The notes beneath the pieces were generated by a model. The model did not search any database and was not told where the DNA came from. It saw only the letters and a program-made list of their open reading frames with translations. A program made the translations under genes and the position numbers. A stretch of 64,000 bases of DNA from Planctomycetota bacterium (GTDB lineage Bacteria; Planctomycetota; UBA1135; GCA-002686595): the NCBI GenBank assembly GCA_002686265.1, contig NZBA01000035.1, forward strand, positions 266,314 to 330,313, in the 5' to 3' direction. Of this stretch, positions 52,778-60,191 are shown piece by piece; position 1 is the stretch's first letter, and every line of letters begins with the position of its first letter.

Positions 52778-53812
52778 TCAGGAGAAACGGATCCGCGGAT
52801 CGACGAGCACGTAGAGCACGTCGCTCAGGATGTTCCCGAGCAGGATCAAGAAGGTGTTGATGACGAGGATCCCCATCACGACCGCGTAGTCGCGCTCGAT
52901 GATCGACGTGTAGCCGAGGTAGCCGATGCCGTCGATGTTGAAGACCTTCTCGATCAGGTAGCTGCCCGCCATGATCAGGCTGATGGCGTGGCCGAGGCCG
53001 GTGCAGATGGGGATCAGGGAGTTCCGCAGGGCGTGCAGCATGATTACGCGGCGCTCTGGGAGGCCCTTGGCAAAGGCCGTGCGCACGTAGTCCTGGCCGA
53101 GGTTCTCCATGAGGGAGTTCTTCATCAGCACCGTCAGCGTGGCGAAGCTGCCGACGGCGTAGGCCAGAACGGGGAGCAGCGTATGGTGCAGCTGGTCGGT
53201 GACCTTCCCCCAGGTGGAGAGCTCCTCCCAATTCGCGGAGCGGAAGTCGCCGAGGGGGACGAGGTCCCAGAAGCTCCCGCCGCCGAAGAGCACGAGCAGG
53301 ATCCCACCCAAAGCCCAGCCTGGGATCGAGTAGCCGATGAAGACCGTCGCGCTCGAGGCGAAGTCGAAAACCCCTCCGTGGCGAATTGCCTTGAGGACCC
53401 CGAGGGGAATGCAGACCAAATAGGCCAGCGTGAAGCCTATGAGGCCGAAGTAGATGCTGACCGGGAAGCGGCTGAAGATCAGCTCGTGGACCGGGATGTT
53501 GTACTTGTAGGACTTGCCTAGGTTCAGGGTCACCAGATCGGCCAGCCAGAGCAGGTAGGCCTGATGGATCGGCTTGTCGAAGTGGTAGGCCTTCTCCAGC
53601 TCGGCGAGGACCGCGGAAGGCAGCTCGACGCTGGTGGCCATGTCGCCGCTCCCCGAGCCGCCCTCCCCGCCCGTGCTCGACATCTGCATCTTCATCACCA
53701 TCTGCTCGATCGGCCCGCCGGGGACGAAACGCGTGACGGTGAAGACGAGCATCGTGATCCCCAGGAAGGTGGGGATCAGCAGCAGCAGTCGCCGGAGGAA
53801 GTAGGCGGACAT
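52778..53812 (-). CDS. Peptide ABC transporter permease, YejB/OppB-like
   Basis: 344 residues. Seen: the start MSAYFLRRLLLLIPTFLGIT and FVPGGPIEQMVMKM as in YejB, a Gly/Ser-rich periplasmic loop (GGEGGSGSGD), and the EAA loop AFAKGLPERRVIMLHALRNS followed by SLIPICTGLG. Six membrane segments. It ends with PRIRFS. Pairs with the YejE-like permease to form the pore. Confidence 0.9.
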   Translation of the reverse strand: MSAYFLRRLLLLIPTFLGITMLVFTVTRFVPGGPIEQMVMKMQMSSTGGEGGSGSGDMATSVELPSAVLAELEKAYHFDKPIHQAYLLWLADLVTLNLGKSYKYNIPVHELIFSRFPVSIYFGLIGFTLAYLVCIPLGVLKAIRHGGVFDFASSATVFIGYSIPGWALGGILLVLFGGGSFWDLVPLGDFRSANWEELSTWGKVTDQLHHTLLPVLAYAVGSFATLTVLMKNSLMENLGQDYVRTAFAKGLPERRVIMLHALRNSLIPICTGLGHAISLIMAGSYLIEKVFNIDGIGYLGYTSIIERDYAVVMGILVINTFLILLGNILSDVLYVLVDPRIRFS

Positions 53813-53846
53813 GGGAGTCGTCGCAGTGGAGGCGGGCGCGTGTCCG

Positions 53847-55859
53847 CTACAGCTTCCCGGCCTGTTCCGCGTAGCGCCTCGCGGTCCAGAAGTGGTTCTC
53901 TACCGGCGGCGCTTCGAGAGTCATCGTCGGGTCCTTGCGCGCGTCTTCGAGCAGGCGCTCCTTCTCGGGGTCCACCCACCAGGAGTAGTGCATGTACTTG
54001 TAGTCCCAGGTTCGGTTGGCGCCCCACCTGGGCATGCCGAACTTGTTCCAGTAGCACACGCGTTCGGCGGGCTTGTACCAGCCGAGGACGTAGGGGTGCT
54101 CGTTGAACACGATGTGGTCGATCTCCTGGACGATGGCCGCGCGCTTGGAGCTGTCGTACTCCTCGTCGTAGGCGCGGCAAAGCTCGTCCACACGCTCGTG
54201 CGCGAAGCTCGTCACGTTGTTGTTGTTGACCTCGCCCGCGAGGCTCCCCTTCCAGGAAGTCTCGGGGTTGGGGATCGTGATGGCGCCCCAGGCTGTGCTG
54301 GTCAGGTCGTATTCCTTCTGGCGCATCGACTTCCAGCGCGAGGCGGGCGTCTGGAGCTGCAGCTCGATCTTGATTCCCGCCCGGCGGCAGGCCTCTTGGA
54401 AGATCGTCAGGTACTTCTCGAAGCCCTTCGACGAGTAGGTCATGTCGAAGGCCAGCTCCCGGCCGCCCTTGGTCCGAATGCCCTTCTCGTTGATCTCACT
54501 CCAGCCGGCCTCCTCCAAGAGAGCTACCGCAGTCAGCTCGTCGTACTCGACGAGCTCGTTGGCTGGATTCTCGTACTCCCCTCCCGGCCAGTGGCTCTTG
54601 AGGGGGATGTACTCGTGGAACATGAACTTCGAGATCAAGAGCTTGCGGTCGTAGAGGTGCGCGAGAGCCTTGCGCACCCGCAGGTCGTCCAGCGGCGGGC
54701 GCTTGGTGTTGATGGCCATTCCCGAGGTGCCCTTGGGCGCGTCGTTGAAGATCTTGCAGCGCACGATCAGCCCGCGCTGGACAGCCTCGAGCTTCGGTAG
54801 CTCCTCGGCCCACCACTGGGCCCTGCCGATCACGAAGAAGTCGAACTCGCCCTTCTTGAACTTCTCGAACTCGAGGACGTCGTCCTTGATGACGATGAAC
54901 TTGTAGGTGCCGATGTTGTAGAGGCCCTCCCAGGCGGGGTTGTCCTGTCCCCACCAGTTCTCGTTGCGTCGCACTGTGACGCTCTGGCCCATCGCGATGT
55001 CCTCCTCGGGCAGGACGTAGGGGCCGCTGCCCGACACCAAGCTGAACTGGTAGGCGTCGAGGTACTCCGCCCCCGTCATGTCGATGGACTCGGCGGGGAA
55101 CACGGCCAGGGCGCTCCCGGCGATGTAGATGAAGTTGCGCCAGTTGCTCTCGTTGCACCTAACCTCGAGGATGTACTTCGAGATCGCCACCGGCTCCTCC
55201 ATCTTCTCGAAGGTCATGATCGAGGAGGGGTCGAGCAGCGTCGGATCCATGCGCAGGCGGTAGGAGGCGACGAAGTCCTCGGTCGTGACCTCGGAGCCGT
55301 CCGCGAAACGCGCCTCGGGGTTGATACGGAAGCGGTAGGTCATGCGGTCCTCGGAGATCCACCAATGCGTCGCCATGTTGGGGATGAACTCGAGGGTGGT
55401 GGGGTGCATGGTGAGCAGCGACTCGTAGCACAGATCGCGGATCTGATAGGTCACATAGGTGTTCCAGTCCTTGCCCGCCATACGCAGGGTCGCGGGCCAG
55501 TCCCGCATGGTGATGGTCATCGACCCGCCCTGGGGGACGTCCGCTTGGCCCAGGGCGGGGAAGGTCATGTTGGTCTCCCAGCCCTCACCGCTGAAGCCGG
55601 GGCCGCCCAGTTCGGCGGAGACGCTCGGATCGCCGGCGGCGGGATCCCAGCGGTAGGTGACCATCGGGATCTCGAGGTCGTAGACACCCGCGAGCTCCGC
55701 GGCCGAGGGCAGGCCGCCGCTGGGGGTCTCTCCCGCGGTGGCGCCCTGTTCGCCGCCGCCTTCGCTCCCGCCGCCGCAGCTCGCCGCGAAGGCGAGGCAG
55801 AGGGCCGTGGAGAGGAGCGCGGGCGATCCGGGTCGGGCTGCGGGCTGGAGGCGCATCAT
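53847..55859 (-). CDS. Peptide-binding lipoprotein of the ABC transporter, YejA/OppA-like
   Basis: 670 residues. Seen: lipoprotein signal (FAASC, lipid at C28) followed by a Gly-rich linker; then SBP family 5 features: SLLTMHPTTLEFIPNMATHW, MTYRFRINPEARFADGSEVT, VRKALAHLYDRKLLISKFMF and LVEYDELTAVALLEEAGW. Slightly longer than YejA. It delivers oligopeptides to the permease. First gene of the operon; the 148-bp gap to a divergent di-iron gene likely holds the promoter. Confidence 0.92.
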   Translation of the reverse strand: MMRLQPAARPGSPALLSTALCLAFAASCGGGSEGGGEQGATAGETPSGGLPSAAELAGVYDLEIPMVTYRWDPAAGDPSVSAELGGPGFSGEGWETNMTFPALGQADVPQGGSMTITMRDWPATLRMAGKDWNTYVTYQIRDLCYESLLTMHPTTLEFIPNMATHWWISEDRMTYRFRINPEARFADGSEVTTEDFVASYRLRMDPTLLDPSSIMTFEKMEEPVAISKYILEVRCNESNWRNFIYIAGSALAVFPAESIDMTGAEYLDAYQFSLVSGSGPYVLPEEDIAMGQSVTVRRNENWWGQDNPAWEGLYNIGTYKFIVIKDDVLEFEKFKKGEFDFFVIGRAQWWAEELPKLEAVQRGLIVRCKIFNDAPKGTSGMAINTKRPPLDDLRVRKALAHLYDRKLLISKFMFHEYIPLKSHWPGGEYENPANELVEYDELTAVALLEEAGWSEINEKGIRTKGGRELAFDMTYSSKGFEKYLTIFQEACRRAGIKIELQLQTPASRWKSMRQKEYDLTSTAWGAITIPNPETSWKGSLAGEVNNNNVTSFAHERVDELCRAYDEEYDSSKRAAIVQEIDHIVFNEHPYVLGWYKPAERVCYWNKFGMPRWGANRTWDYKYMHYSWWVDPEKERLLEDARKDPTMTLEAPPVENHFWTARRYAEQAGKL

Positions 55860-56007
55860 CGGGCTCTGTGGGGCCGGGGTGTGGGTCTCGCGGGGCGGAG
55901 GTCGCCTCCGCGGCCGGGCAGTCTACTCCCTTGGCCCGCTCACTCGCGACGAGGGGTTGAGAGATGGCCCCGTGGGCGTAGATTCCGCACCGAAGCCGAC
56001 GCCGATC

Positions 56008-56757
56008 ATGTCTCTCTCCTCCTGCGACCCCCCCCATCATCCCTCTCTCCCTGCCGCTATCGCAGCGGGAGAGGCCGTTGCGGCCCGGGCCGGCCGCGGG
56101 CTCTCCTCGGTCGCCACTTCGGCAGCCGAACACGCCGCGGGGTTGTCCACCGAGCAGGTCGAGGCCCTGCGCTACTCGATCTGGGAGGACATCGCCTCGG
56201 AGTACGACGCGCGCTTTCTCGGCGCATGGCTCGACGGGCTGGACATCGAGTTCAGCGCCTCATTCCGGAGCGCCGCGGAGGTCTGGGAGCGCGACGAGCT
56301 GGGGCATCACGCCTGCTCCAAGGCTGTCTGGGTCGCGGCCTTCGGGGGCGAGCGCGACCTCGACCAGCGCCTCGCCGAGCGCAAACCCAACTTCGCTCCC
56401 CTCACGCCCTTCTTCACCGACGAATTCACGATCCTGTGCCTGCTCGCCTACGACGAGCTGGCGACCGTGCGCGCCTACCGCGCGAACCTCCCGCTCTACG
56501 CCCACCTCGGCGGCCCCTTCCGGCGGTTGATGCGCCGCATCATGGCCGACGAGGCGCGCCACTACGCGAGCTTCCTCTCTGTCGCCCAGAGCGAGTACCC
56601 CGGCCGCGCCGCCGATGCGCCGGGCGTGATTTCGCGCCTGCGGGCCGCGGGCGTGCCCTATGCCGCGACCTTCGTCCTCGATCACGACGACCCCGTCTTC
56701 ACTTCCGAGCTCCTAGACGAGACGGCCCGCACCCTACGGGCCCGCTTCGTGGAGTGA
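56008..56757 (+). CDS. Ferritin-like di-iron protein, unknown substrate
   Basis: 249 residues. Seen: carboxylate-histidine motifs of a four-helix di-iron bundle: E97-x2-H100 in WERDELGHHACSK, an E at 150 in YDELATVRAYRAN, and E182-x2-H185 in MADEARHYASFL. The pattern suits ferritin-like oxygenases or oxidases (desaturase-like or AurF-like) better than iron storage. No signal peptide. Start ATG 56008 chosen because the open frame upstream overlaps the transporter gene on the other strand. Confidence 0.72.
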   Translation: MSLSSCDPPHHPSLPAAIAAGEAVAARAGRGLSSVATSAAEHAAGLSTEQVEALRYSIWEDIASEYDARFLGAWLDGLDIEFSASFRSAAEVWERDELGHHACSKAVWVAAFGGERDLDQRLAERKPNFAPLTPFFTDEFTILCLLAYDELATVRAYRANLPLYAHLGGPFRRLMRRIMADEARHYASFLSVAQSEYPGRAADAPGVISRLRAAGVPYAATFVLDHDDPVFTSELLDETARTLRARFVE

Positions 56758-56818
56758 GCGCACGCGCCGCTGGACGCGGGGTGAGCGCGCTCGCTACCCT
56801 CGCCGTCGTTCCGCCCGA

Positions 56819-56895
56819 GGGCCCTTAGCTCAGTCGGTTAGAGCAGTCGACTCATAATCGATCGGTCCCAGGTTCGAGTCCTGGAGGGCCCACCA
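56819..56895 (+). tRNA. tRNA-Ile2 (anticodon CAU, lysidine type)
   Basis: 77 bases: acceptor GGGCCCT/AGGGCCC, D arm TAGCTCAGTCGGTTAGAGC, anticodon stem GTCGA/TCGAT around the loop CTCATAA (CAT), T arm CCAGGTTCGAGTCCTGG, encoded CCA. The body (TTAGCTCAG..., CATAA, GGTTCGAGTCC) is closer to bacterial tRNA-Ile2(k2CAU), which TilS modifies to read AUA, than to elongator Met, but the two are hard to separate by eye. Confidence 0.9.
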
Positions 56896-57016
56896 GCTCC
56901 CCGCGATCCCGCCCGGCGACCGCCGCGCTACCTCGCCCTAGGCAGGAGCGCCGCTCCGAGCGCCACGAGGCCCCACCCTGACAGCCCGAGCCCGCGTCGG
57001 GGCGGTGGGGTAGGAT

Positions 57017-57154
57017 GTGCTCACGCCCCGACGGGCGGCACTCGTGATCACGACACTCCTCTTCGCGGCCCCCCTGCTCTTGGCGCCTCCCGCAGAGCGG
57101 CAGGTGCCGTTCCGCCAGGATCAGGACGTGGCGCCGCCGCCGATCCCCATGTGA
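57017..57154 (+). CDS. Orphan signal peptide reading frame, in frame with the barrel gene downstream
   Basis: 45 codons from GTG 57017: a basic n-region (LTPRRAALVI), a hydrophobic core TTLLFAAPLLLAPPA and a short Pro-rich segment (VAPPPIPM), then TGA. After a second TGA the same frame continues as the barrel protein (57182-57700). The secretion signal and the mature barrel are thus separated by two stops 27 bases apart. Probably the 5' part of one gene broken by mutation. Confidence 0.5.
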   Translation: MLTPRRAALVITTLLFAAPLLLAPPAERQVPFRQDQDVAPPPIPM

Positions 57155-57181
57155 CCGGGATGACCTGGTGAGGGAGCCCCG

Positions 57182-57700
57182 GTGCGGGGCGCCGGACAGA
57201 TCCAAGCGGGCTCCTGGAGCTTGACGGGGCGCTTTGTCCTGGTGGACTCCGACCGCTCGCCCGTTGAGTTCTCCCTGGCGCACCGCCTGCGTGACGACCT
57301 GCAGGTCGGCGTCGAGTACGACCCCGGGGAGGGAGCGCTCTACCCGCTGCTCAACTGGCGCTTCGTCGACGCGACCGACGAGCACCCGGCCGTCGCCCTC
57401 GGCGTCAGCTCGGCCTGGCCCTCCAGCGAGGTTGACGGCAGCGCCGTCTTCGTCACCGCCGCGCAGAACCTCGGCCCACGCCTCGCCGCGAGCATCAGCC
57501 TGGCCTACGGCCTCGAGGACGAGCGCCTGCGCGTGCCGGCAAGCCTGAGCTACACCTTCGGCGAGAACCTGTCGGGCATGCTGCTCCACGACGGCGACCA
57601 GACACACCCGATCCTGACCTACCGCCGCGCACCGGTGAGCTTCTCGTTGATCTTCCTCAACGCGGAGGACGCCGCCCTCTCGATCTCCTGGGGCTTCTAG
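57182..57700 (+). CDS. Outer-membrane beta-barrel-like protein lacking its own signal peptide
   Basis: 172 residues from GTG 57182. Seen: alternating strands WSLTGRFVLVDSDRSPVEFS, LRDDLQVGVEYDPGEG, NLGPRLAASISLAYGLEDER, RVPASLSYTFGENLSG and a final strand ending in ALSISWGF, i.e. C-terminal Phe as in outer-membrane proteins. There is no N-terminal signal peptide in this frame; one lies upstream in the same frame beyond two TGA stops. Function unknown. Likely a decayed or frame-disrupted gene. Confidence 0.6.
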   Translation: MRGAGQIQAGSWSLTGRFVLVDSDRSPVEFSLAHRLRDDLQVGVEYDPGEGALYPLLNWRFVDATDEHPAVALGVSSAWPSSEVDGSAVFVTAAQNLGPRLAASISLAYGLEDERLRVPASLSYTFGENLSGMLLHDGDQTHPILTYRRAPVSFSLIFLNAEDAALSISWGF

Positions 57701-57865
57701 CCGAGCGCCCTCACGAGCCTCCCCGCGGCGCTGGGGCGCGCGATCGACCTACTCGCGCCGGCGGCCTCGATGGCCGGGCGGGAGAACCAGCAGGGACGGC
57801 GGAGCGAGAGCACGATTGGAGAACGGCCTGCGTGCCCGGGCGCGGAGCTTCGCCGAAGAAGCGAC

Positions 57866-59365
57866 CTAGAAGGAGGGGCCCGTGTTGTCGATCAGGTTCA
57901 GGAAGCGGTTCGCGCTCACGCCGCCGTCGTCGGCGGTGGCCGTCACGCGCAAGATGTACTTGCCGTCGATGACGCCGAGGGCCGGGTCCGCCGTGTCGAT
58001 CACGAAGAAGTAGGGAGCCTTGTCGCGCACGATGTCCACGACCGGCGGGCCCTCGACGTGGCCGTCGAGGCGGAGCAACTCCAGGCGCACTTTGTCGATC
58101 CCCGCCCCGTCACTGCGGCCCACGTCAGGGTCGAAGGCTGTCGCTCTGTAGGCGGCCCTGCCCCGCAGGGTGCGGCCGCGCGCCGGAGCGACGACGTCGA
58201 TCACGGGGCGTTCGTCGAGGAGTGACTGCGAACCGGGCACGCTGACGGCCAGCTGCAGGAGCCCGGCGTGGAAGCCTTGGTGCACGATCTCAATCCCCGC
58301 GGCTTGGTCCCAGAACGCCTCGCCGGGCGCCATGGCGGAGTCGAGCAGGTCCCCGGCGGCGCCGCCGCCGGGGAGGGGGGCGGACATGGGGTGCAGGTCG
58401 ATCAGCTCGGAGCCGTCGAGCGGGTTGCGGTTCGCCCGCACGATGACCGGGCCTTCGGCGCACCGAGCTTCGTCGGCTCGCCAGAAGATCCAGTAGTCGG
58501 TATCGGCGTCGCGCCGCACGAGCAGGGCCGAGGGCGCGACCGAGGAAGGCGCTTGGGAGTAGTCCTGCAGCTGGAAAGAGCCCGGCGCGTTCACTTCGAT
58601 CACGGAAGAGGAAGGCAGCCAGCCGGCGCGCAGCTTGTAGCGCGGCTGGCAGTGGTGGAAGGCGCGAGGGATGGATGGGATGCCCTGGTTGCCCATCATG
58701 TCGAACTGGTCGCCGTATTCGACGTAGTTCCCCGTCGGCGAGATTGGGTCTGCATTCTCGCTGGTCCAACCCGAGGCGTGTCCCCACCCGAGGGCGTGAC
58801 CGAGCTCGTGCCCCCACAGCCAACCGCCGCCCCCCGCGACGAACACCGTGCGGTAGTTGATCGTCCCCAGCCCCGGGGCGCCGTTCCAGATGTTGCGGCT
58901 GATGATGATGTCGTGGTCGTAGTCCTCGGGCTCGAAGCCGGCGATCCGGGCCAGCTTGTGTGCATCGGCGCGGATACGCAGGAGGACCGTCCCGTTCCCG
59001 CTGTTCGAGTAGAAGCTCGCAGGTTGCGGCATCTCGAAGGTGGGCGTGATGTCCACCGTGCTCGAAGTCACAGACCAGCTGTTGCGATCGATGGACTCGA
59101 TCATGTCCATGGCGCTGGATTGGGCGGCGGGATCGGAGATCGGATCCTGCTCTCCTGGATAGCGCACGCGCAGGACCAAGCTCGTGCGCGGACCGATGGC
59201 CTCGAGCTGATTCAAGTCGCCGGGGCGCCAGATGGCGCGGGCCGACAGCCCCTGCGGGAAGGCCGGAGCGGCTAGAAGGGGCGCGCTGAACAGGGCGGTG
59301 GCGAGCGTCACGCACGGGGCGAGGCGGCGCGGAGCGAGTGCGAGGAGCATTCCCTGAAGGGTCAT
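57866..59365 (-). CDS. Secreted gametolysin-like (M11) metalloprotease
   Basis: 499 residues. Seen: signal peptide (LATALFSAPLLAAPAF); metzincin zinc motif HELGHALGWGH (H186, E187, H190, H196); and the Met-turn YGDQFDMMGNQG, as in peptidase family M11 (gametolysin, which digests algal cell wall glycoproteins). The last 130 residues are a beta-rich domain (VIDVVAPARGRTLRGRAAYR, ANRFLNLIDNTGPSF) resembling Ig-like or cadherin-like domains. Start ATG 59365. A terminator-like hairpin lies 46 bases upstream. Family M11 is uncommon in bacteria; substrate unknown. Confidence 0.82.
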   Translation of the reverse strand: MTLQGMLLALAPRRLAPCVTLATALFSAPLLAAPAFPQGLSARAIWRPGDLNQLEAIGPRTSLVLRVRYPGEQDPISDPAAQSSAMDMIESIDRNSWSVTSSTVDITPTFEMPQPASFYSNSGNGTVLLRIRADAHKLARIAGFEPEDYDHDIIISRNIWNGAPGLGTINYRTVFVAGGGGWLWGHELGHALGWGHASGWTSENADPISPTGNYVEYGDQFDMMGNQGIPSIPRAFHHCQPRYKLRAGWLPSSSVIEVNAPGSFQLQDYSQAPSSVAPSALLVRRDADTDYWIFWRADEARCAEGPVIVRANRNPLDGSELIDLHPMSAPLPGGGAAGDLLDSAMAPGEAFWDQAAGIEIVHQGFHAGLLQLAVSVPGSQSLLDERPVIDVVAPARGRTLRGRAAYRATAFDPDVGRSDGAGIDKVRLELLRLDGHVEGPPVVDIVRDKAPYFFVIDTADPALGVIDGKYILRVTATADDGGVSANRFLNLIDNTGPSF

Positions 59366-59410
59366 GGCGGCTTGGGGCGAGGTTTGAAGGCGAGGCTGGG
59401 GGCCTTACAG

Positions 59411-59439
59411 AAAAAAAACCTAGCACCCCGGCCTAGGTT
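59411..59439 (-). terminator. Rho-independent terminator-like hairpin with U-tract upstream of the metalloprotease gene
   Basis: On the minus strand AACCTAG, a nine-base loop, CTAGGTT, then TTTTTT. It is the only such T-tract hairpin I noticed in the window. It could end transcripts from the minus-strand transketolase gene upstream, or act as an attenuator for the protease gene. Confidence 0.55.
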
Positions 59440-59627
59440 CCGAGGGCCTCCTCCGCCGGTCGCTCGACCCCGCAGTCAGGGTCTACAGCCAAGGCCCGCA
59501 ATCACCCGGAAGGAACGATGAGAACCGCCCCTCGCGGGCCCGGCCCCGGCTCGAGGGGGCGTTAGAGCGCCGGGTCAGGCCCGGAGCGCGACCCGGCCCC
59601 ACCCCTCCATCGCGTGACCCTGTCCCC

Positions 59628-60191
59628 ATGTTCGAGCTGTTCGCCGAGTACGACCGCCTGCGCCTGGAGCGCTATCGGTCCCCGCGCCCCCCCCCGCCCG
59701 CCTGGCGCGCGCCCTGATGAAGACCGAGAGCGTGGCGGTCCTGGCCGCCCCGGACTTCGTCGGGGCGGCAGAGTGCGTGGCCCACCCCCTCGGGTTGAGG
59801 GTCTCGGCGATCGAGCTGGCTGCCGCCGACGAGATCCCGCCTCCCGCCGAGCCGTCGCCGCCGGTCGAGCCTAGCCGCGTTGCCGCCGTCTTCCGCACCT
59901 CGGGGACGACCGGAGATCGGGTGCACTGGCTTCAGCGCCGACTTCGAGCGCGAGTTCAGCATCCGCTACCAGGCGGCCCTCGACCACGTTCCCCAGCCCT
60001 ACGCGGGTGCGACGACCGTCTTCCGGTCCAAGGCCCAGTCCCTGCGCGATCCGCGCTTCGGCGCGCTCGGTTGGGAGCAGTTCGTTTCTCCGCTCCCCCG
60101 GGTGCACACCATTCCCGGCCACCACGAGTCGTTCCTCGAGCTGCCCAATGTCGAGCATCTCATTCCTTTGCTCGACGCGATTCTCGGCTAG
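59628..60191 (+). pseudogene. Remnant of an acyl-activating (ANL) enzyme joined to a thioesterase end
   Basis: Three pieces in different frames. (1) 59628 onwards: MFELFAEYDRLRLERYRSPR up to a C9 run (59687-59695). (2) After a frame change: ARLARALMKTESVAVLAAPD, ending in FRTSGTTGDR (the AMP-binding 'TSGTTG' signature) near 59920. (3) After another frame change: thioesterase-type end with YAGATTVFRSKAQSL, GWEQFVSPLPRVHTIPGHHE and a short tail. The ANL core is largely missing. The C9 run is a natural slippage site, so assembly error is possible for the first frame change. Suggests a former peptide/polyketide-type gene. Confidence 0.65.

Noticed and set aside
51393..53521. Two long frames (plus 51635-53521, minus 51393-53231) overlapping the peptide transporter permeases
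   Set aside because: Permease and ATPase frames explain the region; these frames are highly charged and have no domain.
57750..57865. Possible further copy of the CTAG repeat before the metalloprotease stop
   Set aside because: GATTGGAGAACGGCC and a CTAG are present but do not align with the element beyond a few bases.
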